Shown here one piece after another: positions 35,708-43,450 of a stretch of 64,000 nt of DNA. Position 1 is the stretch's first letter; each line of letters opens with the position of its first letter. Source of the DNA: Marinobacter denitrificans. GTDB lineage: Bacteria; Pseudomonadota; Gammaproteobacteria; Pseudomonadales; Oleiphilaceae. The notes under the pieces were generated by a model. It made no database searches. It was given only the letters and a program-made list of their open reading frames with translations, and was not told where the DNA came from. The position numbers and the translations under genes were made by a program. The DNA lies in contig NZ_VMHN01000001.1 of NCBI RefSeq assembly GCF_008795955.1, positions 496,001-560,000 of the forward strand, in the 5' to 3' direction.

Positions 35708-36163
35708 TTAATCCGCCAACGCGGCCCGCACTTTTTTGCTCAAGTGGCCCATGTCGACCCGGCCAAGTACCTGTGGGCGCAAATCATTCATCACACGCCC
35801 CATATCCTTCATTCCCTGGGCGTCGGTTGAGCTGATGGAGAGCCGGATCAGGCTGTCCAGGTCATCTTCAGTAAGGGCTGCGGGCATGAACTCCTCAATA
35901 ATCACCATTTCCGCCCGTTCCTTGTCGCCCAACTCCTCGCGGCCGGCCTCATCATACTGGCTGGCGGCATCGCGGCGCTGTTTGAGCATCTTGTCCAGTA
36001 CCTTCAGAACCTCCTCGTCATCCAGTTCCCGGCGCTCGTCAATCTCGATCTGTTTGACCGCTGACTGGGCCATACGCAGGGTGACAAGCCGGGTTTTATC
36101 CTTGTTTCGCATCGCGTCTTTTACCGCGGTGCTCAGTTGTTCCTTGAGTGATGATTCCGCCAT
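35708..36163 (-). CDS. GatB/YqeY domain protein
   Basis: A 151-residue helical protein matching YqeY along its length: L-R-M-A-Q-S-A-V-K-Q-I-E-I-D, L-D-K-M-L-K-Q-R-R-D-A-A-S-Q-Y, E-F-M-P-A-A-L-T-E, M-K-D-M-G-R-V-M. The domain is shared with the tail of the GatB subunit of tRNA amidotransferase and probably binds tRNA; the role of free YqeY is not settled. GAGG lies 6 nt before the ATG. Divergent from the patatin gene. Confidence 0.93.
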   Translation of the reverse strand: MAESSLKEQLSTAVKDAMRNKDKTRLVTLRMAQSAVKQIEIDERRELDDEEVLKVLDKMLKQRRDAASQYDEAGREELGDKERAEMVIIEEFMPAALTEDDLDSLIRLSISSTDAQGMKDMGRVMNDLRPQVLGRVDMGHLSKKVRAALAD

Positions 36164-36224
36164 ACTCCACCTCTGTTAACATTGATCGGACGTTTTTCCC
36201 TGTAACATCATTGGGCCCTCGCAC

Positions 36225-37097
36225 ATGAAACTCAATCCCTTTAATACCCGCATCGGCCTTGCCCTGGGGGGCGGTGCCGCCAAGGGTATTGCTCATATCG
36301 GCGTTTTGAGGGCTTTCGAGGAAGAACACATCCGGATTCATTGCATTTCGGGAACCAGTGCAGGCGCACTGATCGCCAGTTATTACGCCTTCGGCCGGCC
36401 CGCGGAATCCATTCTTACCATTTGCTCCACCCTGAACCTGTCCAAGATTATCAACTTCACCCTGGAGCGCGGAGGCCTGTTCAGCACCAATGCCATTCGC
36501 GAGATGATCCATCGGGACCTGGGCGATTGCCGCATCGAAGATGCCGACATCCCCCTCGCCATTTGCGCAACCGACATCGAAACCGGCGAACAGTTGATCT
36601 TCAGAGAAGGCAACCTGGCGGACGCTGTGTGCGCGTCAATGGCGGTGCCCGGCCTGTTTGTACCGGTAGAGGTAGATGGCCGCATTCTGGTCGACGGCGG
36701 GCTGGTTGAAAACGTACCGATATCGCCGTTGGCAAAAATGGGCGCGGGCATTACCGTGGCGATTGATCTGAGCCACGTCGGCCGTTACCCGAAACCGGTA
36801 GATACGTTTGACGTGATCAGCAACGCCATCAACATCGGTATCGATTTCAGCACCCGCAAACAGCTGAAAGAGGCAGATATAGTCGTACCACTGGATCTCA
36901 GCAGTTACAGCCTCACCAACAATGCCGGCCGTGTGGAAGAGCTTTACATGGAAGGCTACCACCCGATGAAGAAAAAGATTCAACAGGTGCTCTGGTACAA
37001 ACGGATGAATGTCGTTATCAGCCTGATAAAAGCAGCCGCGAGATTTCTGCCATTCAAGGTGCCCGAAATCCTCAAAGACCTTAAACGCCTCACATGA
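36225..37097 (+). CDS. Patatin-like phospholipase (RssA-type)
   Basis: A 290-residue serine hydrolase. The oxyanion loop is G15-G-G-A-A-K-G, the nucleophile S45 lies in G-T-S-A-G, and the dyad Asp in V-D-G-G-L-V-E-N-V-P. There is no signal peptide, so it acts in the cytoplasm or at the inner membrane. Length and the opening R-I-G-L-A-L-G-G-G-A-A-K-G-I-A-H-I-G match the RssA/NTE-related bacterial patatins. Its last codons overlap, tail to tail, a 59-residue membrane protein on the other strand. Confidence 0.9.
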   Translation: MKLNPFNTRIGLALGGGAAKGIAHIGVLRAFEEEHIRIHCISGTSAGALIASYYAFGRPAESILTICSTLNLSKIINFTLERGGLFSTNAIREMIHRDLGDCRIEDADIPLAICATDIETGEQLIFREGNLADAVCASMAVPGLFVPVEVDGRILVDGGLVENVPISPLAKMGAGITVAIDLSHVGRYPKPVDTFDVISNAINIGIDFSTRKQLKEADIVVPLDLSSYSLTNNAGRVEELYMEGYHPMKKKIQQVLWYKRMNVVISLIKAAARFLPFKVPEILKDLKRLT

Positions 37098-37269
37098 AGT
37101 AGTGCCGAAACAACTGCAGCACCAGGGCCAGCGCCATCAGCGGTATGATCCATCGCGTAATTTTGCTGTAGTCCCGCGGTTCCCCTTTGGGCGCGTATTT
37201 TTCCACCAGCGGAACAATAATGATCAGGGCCAGAAAAAGCACCGCGAGAATTGCCAGCAGGGTACCCAT
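37090..37269 (-). CDS. Small two-helix membrane protein (59 aa)
   Basis: A 59-residue ORF, M-G-T-L-L-A-I-L-A-V-L-F-L-A-L..., with GGAGG exactly 6 nt before the ATG. Hydrophobic segments are at residues ~3-20 and ~41-53, joined by a charged loop (E-K-Y-A-P-K-G-E-P-R-D-Y). It ends R-H-Y-F-M. Its stop overlaps the patatin stop by 8 nt in a convergent arrangement. The perfect ribosome site and well-formed topology support a real gene. Family and function unknown. Confidence 0.7.
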   Translation of the reverse strand: MGTLLAILAVLFLALIIIVPLVEKYAPKGEPRDYSKITRWIIPLMALALVLQLFRHYFM

Positions 37270-37403
37270 GGTGAGCCTCCTTGTTGCCTTATCACCTTCA
37301 GGCTACCGATTAAGAGGGATATTGGGAATGTGGGTGAACCAAAAAGCCATTTGCACACTACTCTGATAACCTGCCCATTCTTTATTGCGAACGGAGTTTC
37401 TGC

Positions 37404-38072
37404 ATGATTACAGTTCATCACCTCAACAATTCCCGCTCACAACGTGTTCTCTGGATGCTGGAAGAGTTGGGCGTGCCCTATGAGATCCAGCGTTACGAAC
37501 GTGATCCCAAAACCATGCTGGCGCCTGAAAGCCTGAAAAAGGTGCACCCGCTGGGCAAATCGCCTGTGATCACTGATGGCGACCTGGTAGTGGCGGAGTC
37601 CGGTGCCATCATCGAATACCTTGCCCATACCTATGGCAAAGACACCATGTTACCGGAGGCCGGCGGCCAGGCATGGCTTGACTACACCTACTGGCTGCAT
37701 TATGCCGAAGGTTCCCTGATGCCACCGCTGGTGATGCGCCTGGTGTTTCAAAAGGTAAAAACCAGCCCGATGCCGTTCTTTATCAAGCCGGTGGCAAAAG
37801 GCATTGCAGACAAGACCAATGAAACCTTCATCGGCCCGATGATCAAAACCCACCTGGATTTTGTTGAATCCCACCTGGCAAAAAACACCTGGTTTCTCGG
37901 GGACAACCTCAGTGCCGCGGACATTCAGATGAGTTTTCCGCTGGAGGCCTCAGTGGCACGGGGTATCGTGGGTAAGAACCGGCCCCATATCACCGCCTGG
38001 GTTGAGCGGGTGCACGCCACGCCAGCCTATCAGAGAGCCCTCGAAAAGGGCGGGAAATACGATTTCGCCTGA
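37404..38072 (+). CDS. Glutathione S-transferase family protein
   Basis: A 222-residue GST. The thioredoxin-like N-domain (V-H-H-L-N-N-S-R-S-Q-R-V-L-W-M-L-E-E-L, with the catalytic Ser/Asn region at the start, cis-Pro in K-S-P-V, and E-S-G-A-I-I-E-Y-L) is followed by the helical C-domain (W-L-D-Y-T-Y-W-L-H-Y-A-E-G, L-S-A-A-D-I-Q-M-S-F). The pattern fits the beta-proteobacterial GST N / GstA-YfcG-like class. GGAG lies 7 nt before the ATG. Substrate unknown. Confidence 0.92.
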   Translation: MITVHHLNNSRSQRVLWMLEELGVPYEIQRYERDPKTMLAPESLKKVHPLGKSPVITDGDLVVAESGAIIEYLAHTYGKDTMLPEAGGQAWLDYTYWLHYAEGSLMPPLVMRLVFQKVKTSPMPFFIKPVAKGIADKTNETFIGPMIKTHLDFVESHLAKNTWFLGDNLSAADIQMSFPLEASVARGIVGKNRPHITAWVERVHATPAYQRALEKGGKYDFA

Positions 38073-38118
38073 GTGGCCTGACCTTTCGGCGGGCTTTGGG
38101 TGATACTCACTCAAAACC

Positions 38119-38203
38119 GCCGGATATTTTTACACTTCTGATTTGGCCGGTAATCCAGGTCATTGATTCTTTCGGCTTCCCTACCCCTGGCCTGAAAAAT
38201 GCT
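38119..38203 (+). promoter_or_regulatory. Upstream element plus sigma-54 promoter of the mini PEP-CTERM gene
   Basis: TGGCCTGAAAAATGCT (38188-38203) has correctly spaced -24 GG and -12 GC. Upstream, GCC-N8-TTACA (38119-38134) matches the element shared with the genes at 39574 and 41052; 53 nt separate it from the promoter. The start codon is about 37 nt after the -12 box. Confidence 0.6.
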
Positions 38204-38239
38204 GTTTCCGTAGTGAGCCCATAACATGGAAGATTCACT

Positions 38240-38401
38240 ATGAAACACCTCACCACCGGACTGTTCGTTTCAATGCTTTCTTCAACTGCTCTTGCAGGCG
38301 TGGCGGTACCTCCTCCTGTATCAGTACCCGAGCCCGGCATGCTGGGTTTGTTTGCCGCTGGCATGGCCGCACTTTTTATCGCCAGGAAATTCCGTAAGTA
38401 G
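38240..38401 (+). CDS. Minimal PEP-CTERM protein (53 aa)
   Basis: A 53-residue ORF. Residues 1-19 are a signal peptide (cut after A-L-A). Only ten residues (G-V-A-V-P-P-P-V-S-V) follow before the sorting signal P30-E-P-G, a hydrophobic helix (M-L-G-L-F-A-A-G-M-A-A-L-F-I-A) and the basic tail R-K-F-R-K. After signal and sorting cleavage almost nothing would remain, so it may act as a substrate decoy, a membrane peptide or a processed small peptide. GGAAG precedes the ATG by 7 nt, and a sigma-54-type promoter lies upstream. Confidence 0.8.
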   Translation: MKHLTTGLFVSMLSSTALAGVAVPPPVSVPEPGMLGLFAAGMAALFIARKFRK

Positions 38402-38487
38402 TAGCGTTGCACGACCAAAACCGTGACACATAACAGGGACCAGAAAGCAGGGACGCTAACACCCAGGAAACGCCAGTATAAAGCGCT

Positions 38488-39243
38488 ATGGCCACCTACC
38501 AGCTTTTTTACCTGATCAGTATTCCGCTGATTATTGCAGCGGAGTACCGTTTCGCCCGGAAAAAGCTGTTGCGGAATCGTTACGACCGCTGGTTTAACAA
38601 CCTCAGCCTGGGTTTTATCAACGAAGCCGTTCTTCTGGCTTCTCCGGTATTGATTCCCCTCTTGCTACTGCCAGAATCATCCCCCTCACACCTGCATCCG
38701 TTGCTGGGAGCGTTGGCTGCTTTCCTGATTCTGGATCTGGCTGGCTACTGGCTCCATCGCGCCTACCATCATTTCGGTGCGTTCTGGCGCCTGCACCGGG
38801 TTCACCACAGTGATCTTGAACTGGACTATTCGACCACTTTTCGCCATCACCCCGGGGAAGTCGTGGTCAGTTTGCTGGTGATCTACCTGGTGATGGCGAC
38901 ACTGGCACTGACGCCAAGTCAGGTCATTCCCTACGTCATTGCAGTCAAGGCGGCCCAGCTTCTGGCGCACTCGAATATCCGCCTGGGTGCCCGCATAGAA
39001 CCCCTGATCAACCTTCTTTTCGTGACTCCGGGCACTCATCAGTTTCACCACTCCACGCAACAGCCCCAGACCGACTCCAACTTCGGAGAGGTTCTGACGA
39101 TCTGGGACAGGCTGTTTGGCACCTACACCTGCCCCCGGCGCTCGCCGGAACCCGCTGCCTTTGGCCTCGACGAGTTTTCAGAGGACAGGCATCAGCGCCT
39201 TGGTGCGTTACTGGCCCTGCCCTTACGATCCTTCGGAAAGTAG
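38488..39243 (+). CDS. Sterol desaturase family (fatty acid hydroxylase) protein
   Basis: A 251-residue membrane di-iron protein with histidine boxes H-R-A-Y-H-H, H-R-V-H-H-S, and H-Q-F-H-H-S, plus the typical D-L-A-G-Y-W-L-H-R-A-Y-H and R-H-H-P-G-E. Four to five hydrophobic segments precede and surround the boxes. By family it hydroxylates or desaturates a lipid at the membrane; the substrate is unknown. The ribosome site is weak. It may be co-transcribed with the mini PEP-CTERM gene 86 nt upstream. Confidence 0.88.
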   Translation: MATYQLFYLISIPLIIAAEYRFARKKLLRNRYDRWFNNLSLGFINEAVLLASPVLIPLLLLPESSPSHLHPLLGALAAFLILDLAGYWLHRAYHHFGAFWRLHRVHHSDLELDYSTTFRHHPGEVVVSLLVIYLVMATLALTPSQVIPYVIAVKAAQLLAHSNIRLGARIEPLINLLFVTPGTHQFHHSTQQPQTDSNFGEVLTIWDRLFGTYTCPRRSPEPAAFGLDEFSEDRHQRLGALLALPLRSFGK

Positions 39244-39573
39244 ACCGAACGGCCCCGCACTATCTGTATATCGCCTGAAACATGTACGTCGAAAAATTTT
39301 ACATGCCGATTATGTACACCTGTTAATGAAGCTTGCAGGCCCCGCAATTTGAAGGGAAAAAACTGCCCTGGCTCCGTTATTGCTGCACATACTACAGCGC
39401 TAAGTGTCCGAATTGTAACGATTCTTTAGTGTGGGAGGCTTGTATTTTGGAGCCTGGAACTTCACGGTTATAGGCTGCCAAGTTTTGGCCTTCACTAAGA
39501 GGTAACGAAACGAGCAAAGAAAGAAAGTATGCAAAGAGACATTTTCCCAATGGTCGCTTCATGGAGGTGCGAG
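39244..39573 (+). other. Gene-free interval with regulatory elements
   Basis: 330 nt without a supported gene. It holds the GTC-N8-TTACA element and the sigma-54-like promoter described separately, then a leader of ~190 nt to the lipoprotein start. I see no riboswitch or terminator fold that I can name. Confidence 0.5.
39288..39384 (+). promoter_or_regulatory. Upstream element plus sigma-54 promoter of the lipoprotein gene
   Basis: TGGCTCCGTTATTGCT (39369-39384) matches 10 of 12 fixed positions of the -24/-12 consensus. GTC-GAAAAATT-TTACA (39288-39303) lies 65 nt upstream, the same element as for the PEP-CTERM genes. Confidence 0.6.
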
Positions 39574-40374
39574 ATGTCTAAAAGGATGTCTGATATAGGT
39601 CTTGCAACAGTAATGCTATTCGCCGGTTTGGTTCTGAGTGCCTGTGGCGGTGGCGGTTCAAGCAGTTCAGGTAGCTCAGGTGGGGGTGACGGCACACTGA
39701 AAGCCGGTTTGTTTGACGCAACAATTGAATACGTTGGTAGCGATCGTACAGAATCCGCGACCACTTATATCAGCCCGACAGGAAGGTTTGCGGTTATCTA
39801 CGGAGGCAACACGGGCGTATCAATCGGAACGCTCTCGTTTGATGGCACAGCAATCAGCGGTACCAGTTATGATTATCGCGTAGTGGGCCCCGAAGGGTTT
39901 ATCGAAGACAAGGGCGATGAAGGGACCATAAGCGGGACCGTCAGATCGCAGGAGTCGGCTACCTTTTCTACCGCGGACGCAGAAGGCGAGGTTAACACGA
40001 AGGTCACACTGCAGCGGCAAAACACTGTCAGCGATAGAGATATCTCTCTGGCGGACGCTGCTGGTACTTATGTAAAGGGTAACTCAGAGGTGGCACTGAA
40101 TGTGGGCAGCGATGGCACTGTTGATTCTCAGTACTATACGGACACTACTGGATGCCACCTTTCGGGAACCCAATCCAATTCCCTCTCAGTGCCCGATGCA
40201 TCGATTAACGTCTTTGACATTACCTACACGATGTCCAACTGCACCCAGGTTGAGGGCGAGCCTAGTCGCAATGGAGAGTACACCGGGCTCGGCTTTTTTG
40301 GCGATCAGCAAAGGCAAATGGTGTTCACAGCCCACAATGAGAATGTCGCCATGAAGTTCCAGGGCACCAAGTAA
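39574..40374 (+). CDS. Hypothetical lipoprotein
   Basis: A 266-residue lipoprotein with lipobox L-S-A-C followed by a Gly/Ser linker. The mature domain is beta-rich and includes two cysteines (T-G-C-H-L, S-N-C-T-Q) that may pair. GGAGG 6 nt before the ATG at 39574 (M-S-K-R-M) decides the start; the frame runs open to 39529. Family unknown. It carries the same upstream element and sigma-54-like promoter as its PEP-CTERM neighbours, suggesting co-regulation with the surface matrix. Confidence 0.75.
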   Translation: MSKRMSDIGLATVMLFAGLVLSACGGGGSSSSGSSGGGDGTLKAGLFDATIEYVGSDRTESATTYISPTGRFAVIYGGNTGVSIGTLSFDGTAISGTSYDYRVVGPEGFIEDKGDEGTISGTVRSQESATFSTADAEGEVNTKVTLQRQNTVSDRDISLADAAGTYVKGNSEVALNVGSDGTVDSQYYTDTTGCHLSGTQSNSLSVPDASINVFDITYTMSNCTQVEGEPSRNGEYTGLGFFGDQQRQMVFTAHNENVAMKFQGTK

Positions 40375-40398
40375 GCCGTGAACTCCACCTTACGCTAA

Positions 40399-41052
40399 TC
40401 AGGCCGCCTGCTTCCGGCGCCGCGTTGCTATCAGGCCAGCCAGCCCAAGACCAAGCAAACCCAGTGTGGCTGGCTCTGATACCTCTACGGCCTCCGCGCG
40501 GACCTCAATAGCGTAACCGGTGCTTCCACCATGGTCAGCGCGGAGAATCTGCAGCGAGTGGCTGCCGGCGGAAATGGCGGACAGGTTGATATCATACTCG
40601 TTCAGATTAGCGCCACCTGAACGGGTGGCGCCAAACAGAAATGCACCGTCGAGCCACAATACAATGCCGTTATCGACACCAACATCTATGGTCAGGTCAG
40701 AAAGACTGCCAAGAACGAAGTCATATACAATTGCGGTTTCAGTGTTTACGGCCCAGGTACTCGGTATAGCCGTACCCGGAGCGCTCCAGCTCCCACCAGT
40801 GTAATCGCCAGCCAACCAATCTGCTCCGAACTCCGGAGTGAAAGTAAAGCCGGGGTCCGCGGCCAGTTGAATGGTCGGGTCACCTTCACTGACATTTGGG
40901 CCTAACAGAAAGCCGCCAGGGCCGTCCATGTTGGCAAGATCACCAAGCCCGGCGTTGTAGAGCCCTGTCGTGCTGTTATCGATAATCAATGTCGCCTGAG
41001 CCTGTACCGACGCGGCAAGTAGAGCAGAAGCAATTGCAATATTGAGTTTCAT
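40399..41052 (-). CDS. PEP-CTERM protein with S-E-P variant motif
   Basis: A 217-residue exported protein. Signal peptide 1-21 (ends Q-A-Q-A). The mature part contains a PA14/choice-of-anchor-like beta-domain (V-D-N-G-I-V-L-W-L-D-G-A-F, G-S-H-S-L-Q-I-L-R-A-D-H-G-G). The C-terminus is a PEP-CTERM signal in which the first Pro is Ser: V-S-E-P-A-T-L-G-L-L-G-L-G-L-A-G-L-I-A-T-R-R-R. The ATG at 41052 with AAGGAAGG ahead is preferred over the open frame to 41115. Convergent with the lipoprotein gene. Confidence 0.88.
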   Translation of the reverse strand: MKLNIAIASALLAASVQAQATLIIDNSTTGLYNAGLGDLANMDGPGGFLLGPNVSEGDPTIQLAADPGFTFTPEFGADWLAGDYTGGSWSAPGTAIPSTWAVNTETAIVYDFVLGSLSDLTIDVGVDNGIVLWLDGAFLFGATRSGGANLNEYDINLSAISAGSHSLQILRADHGGSTGYAIEVRAEAVEVSEPATLGLLGLGLAGLIATRRRKQAA

Positions 41053-41105
41053 TCGTTGCCTTCCTTGTTTGGGCGTCAGGTGCGACGCAATATGCAATGC
41101 GCCTA

Positions 41106-41187
41106 TGCAATCCACATACCATAAAAAAACGCATTAAATAACAGTAAGCTAACGAAACAGGAAACCAACTGTGTAAATTACTCTGAC
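41106..41187 (-). promoter_or_regulatory. Upstream element plus sigma-54 promoter of the S-E-P PEP-CTERM gene
   Basis: On the minus strand, TGGTATGTGGATTGCA (41121-41106) has -24 GG and -12 TTGCA. GTC-AGAGTAAT-TTACA (41187-41172) lies 50 nt upstream. The start codon is ~53 nt after the -12 box. Confidence 0.65.
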
Positions 41188-41191
41188 ACTC

Positions 41192-41302
41192 TTAGGGTCG
41201 AATATTCTGATTCACCCGGAACAGATTTTCCGGGTCATACTTCTGCTTGATTTCCACTAGCCGTTTGTAGGCCGCCCCATAGGCAAATTCAACCCGATCA
41301 GC
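41192..41302 (-). pseudogene. C-terminal remnant of an FAD-linked oxidase (BBE domain)
   Basis: The minus strand encodes 36 residues, A-D-R-V-E-F-A-Y-G-A-A-Y-K-R-L..., ending Y-D-P-E-N-L-F-R-V-N-Q-N-I and then R-P-stop. This is the hallmark C-terminus of berberine-bridge/FAD_binding_4 oxidases. A stop codon in frame (41305-41303) lies directly before it and the rest of the gene is absent. The PEP-CTERM promoter elements begin 5 nt beyond its stop. Confidence 0.8.
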
Positions 41303-41463
41303 TTAGATCGTTTAGGGACTATGGCGTAACTGTTAGCCGGTTTTAATCGGCAAGCGGGGAATATTGGCGCTGGACGCCGGGAGGGTGTAGCTTAATAAAT
41401 GCACGCAATGCGTCGATCACCCCTATCCTCGTCGGGATGCCACCGCATTTGCAGGAGCAGCCG

Positions 41464-42765
41464 ATGATTCAGAACACCAATCATGGCCTTGATCTGGTTA
41501 TCGTGGGCGGGGGCATCGGTGGCGTCATCTGTTTGAAGTACGCCAAAGACGCCGGGCTGAATGTGCTACTTCTGGAGCGCGGGGACCGCATCGGTGGCCT
41601 GTGGCGTGACCTCCCCTCCTGGCAGGACATACAGTTCCGCAAGGAAGACTGGACCCTTGGCAACCTGCCACTCTCCGGGGAGGATCAGCCCTGTATCCTG
41701 GGCAACATCGAAGCCTGGGTCGAACGCTTTGAACTCTCCCCCTACATCCGCCTGAATGAGTCCGTAACAAGTGCCCGGCGATGCGACAACGGGTGGCGCC
41801 TGACCACAGATAGCTCAACGCACGAAGCGAAGTGGCTCATTGCCGCCACCGGTGGACACAATCGCCCCGTCGTGCCGCATGTTGAGCGCGCCAACTCTTC
41901 GATTGTTGAATATCACTCCTCCGCCTTACGCGATCCCGAACAGTTGAGAGACAAGCGCGTCACCGTGGTTGGAGGCGGTGCCTCCGCATACGATCTACTG
42001 GACCTGTGCTTCGCCCACGGCGCCCGCAGTACGGCGTGGATCTACCGATCCACCAAGTGGATGAGGCCGACGCGCCGGGTCAAACACCTCGGCATCGACA
42101 TGCGGGTTCTGGCCAGGTACCAGATGCTCTGCCTGCCGGCCAGTCTGGTACACCGACTGACCAACAAGGACCTGCGGGCGAGGTACGCGAAAGCGGGGCT
42201 CAACGAAATCATGCCAGAGGGTGATTTCGACATACGTCGCGACCAGCTCATTCCGGGCCGGCCGGGCATGCTCACTAACTTTGCCAACATTCAGCGCCAT
42301 CAGGGCGAAGTCCGCTCACTCCGCGGCAAAAATGTTGAACTCTCAAACGGGGAAGCGTTGGAAACGGATCTGCTGCTCTGGGGTACCGGGTATGGCGTTG
42401 ACTTCGGCTTCCTCGGCCTGGAGGCGCTCAGCAAGGCAAAAAACCTCAACGAGATCGGCAGTCGCTGCTATTCAAGATTCCTCTCTGCCGACGCTCCCAA
42501 TCTCTTCCTGTTGGCACCAGGGGTGCTCGACACTAATACCTCAACGCCCTGGGCCTATGCCCATGTGGCGAAGTCCATCATGTCTCATATTGGGGGCAAG
42601 CCAGTGTTTGTGAAGGCCCCGTGTGAGGTCCTTACAAACCATTTCGATCTCGTCAAGCTGCTGGCACCGCAGGACCGGCGGAACTATCCGTTTGCCATCT
42701 GGTACCTCAAGTATCTCTGGCTTGCCATGTGCCATCCCTGGAAACGGGCGCTGCCTATCCCTTGA
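41464..42765 (+). CDS. FAD-dependent flavin monooxygenase-like protein
   Basis: A 433-residue flavoprotein. The FAD loop is V-I-V-G-G-G-I-G-G near residue 15; a second dinucleotide loop for NADPH is V-T-V-V-G-G-G-A-S-A-Y-D-L; A-A-T-G-G-H and L-L-W-G-T-G-Y-G fit the FMO/NAD(P)-binding group. The typical FMO fingerprint F-x-G-x-x-x-H is not obvious, so the reaction is uncertain. AGGAG lies 6 nt before the ATG at 41464. No operon partner is evident. Confidence 0.82.
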   Translation: MIQNTNHGLDLVIVGGGIGGVICLKYAKDAGLNVLLLERGDRIGGLWRDLPSWQDIQFRKEDWTLGNLPLSGEDQPCILGNIEAWVERFELSPYIRLNESVTSARRCDNGWRLTTDSSTHEAKWLIAATGGHNRPVVPHVERANSSIVEYHSSALRDPEQLRDKRVTVVGGGASAYDLLDLCFAHGARSTAWIYRSTKWMRPTRRVKHLGIDMRVLARYQMLCLPASLVHRLTNKDLRARYAKAGLNEIMPEGDFDIRRDQLIPGRPGMLTNFANIQRHQGEVRSLRGKNVELSNGEALETDLLLWGTGYGVDFGFLGLEALSKAKNLNEIGSRCYSRFLSADAPNLFLLAPGVLDTNTSTPWAYAHVAKSIMSHIGGKPVFVKAPCEVLTNHFDLVKLLAPQDRRNYPFAIWYLKYLWLAMCHPWKRALPIP

Positions 42766-42781
42766 AAGGCGATGCCCGGGT

Positions 42782-42943
42782 TCAGCCAGCTTTGGTGTTA
42801 ACAGGCCTTGGAGCAGGGGCGGCGAACTGCCCGCTTTTACCCTTGCCCACATACTCAACCGAGCCACCGGACTTCAGAAAAGCAGCTGTCTGCTCTTCAA
42901 TCATGGCCGTTGTTAATGTCGCTTTTTCGGGTTTCTTGCTCAT
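42782..42943 (-). CDS. Small basic protein with SutA-like motif (53 aa)
   Basis: A 53-residue soluble protein starting M-S-K-K-P-E-K with GGAG 6 nt before the ATG. The segment M-I-E-E-Q-T-A-A-F-L-K-S-G-G-S-V-E resembles the A-M-x-x-F-L-x-x-G-G-x-(I/V) motif of the Pseudomonas RNA-polymerase-associated factor SutA and of several small gammaproteobacterial proteins. The C-terminus is Pro/Ala-rich. The longer upstream frame lacks a ribosome site. Function unassigned. Confidence 0.6.
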   Translation of the reverse strand: MSKKPEKATLTTAMIEEQTAAFLKSGGSVEYVGKGKSGQFAAPAPRPVNTKAG

Positions 42944-43114
42944 TTTATTCTCCAGGCTAACGGTTGACTTATTCACCAACTTCAAACCCCCATGATAGCT
43001 GAAACAGGAAATAATTGTTTGGGTCAAGAGACAGTCCCGTACGCCTTATCCCGCTTTCCGGCGAATATTTGCTATGGTTTTAAAGCCACACACGAAACGA
43101 CCCGGAGTTAGATT

Positions 43115-43405
43115 ATGGAAAAATCTGAACGCTGGTCGCAGAAGGTGACCAAATCCAGCGACTCCCTGGACCTTGAGCGCGGCGTCTTTGCCCTTGACGA
43201 TCCCCGGGAAATCGCCCGCTCCCTGAAGAAGTCCGCGGAAGAGAGCCACCGCCGAAAATCGGACCCTTACCGCTCTGCCATGTCGATGCTGACGTTTTAC
43301 ATCAACCGGGCGGGCAAACAACTCAACGCAAAGGATAGAGAGCGTCTCGAGGCGGCAAAGGATGAGTTACGCCTCCTGTTTGGTCGAACTCCCAAGAACC
43401 ACTGA
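43115..43405 (+). CDS. DUF3175 protein
   Basis: A 96-residue helical protein matching DUF3175 end to end: R-W-S-Q-K-V-T-K-S-S-D-S-L-D-L, V-F-A-L-D-D-P-R-E-I-A-R-S-L-K-K-S-A-E, S-A-M-S-M-L-T-F-Y-I-N-R-A-G-K. No function is known for the family. It lies 45 nt before an SDR gene on the same strand, a possible operon. Confidence 0.9.
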   Translation: MEKSERWSQKVTKSSDSLDLERGVFALDDPREIARSLKKSAEESHRRKSDPYRSAMSMLTFYINRAGKQLNAKDRERLEAAKDELRLLFGRTPKNH

Positions 43406-43450
43406 TAATGAATGCAGGCCTCACTTCCTGATCACAAGGAGCCACCACAC

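Larger units (their letters stand above)
41053..41463. other. Gene-poor interval with promoter and gene remnant
   Basis: About 410 nt between divergent genes. It holds the sigma-54 promoter and upstream element of the PEP-CTERM gene (41106-41187) and the remnant of an FAD-linked oxidase (41192-41302). The remaining 160 nt before the FMO-like gene show no coding sequence. Confidence 0.6.
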
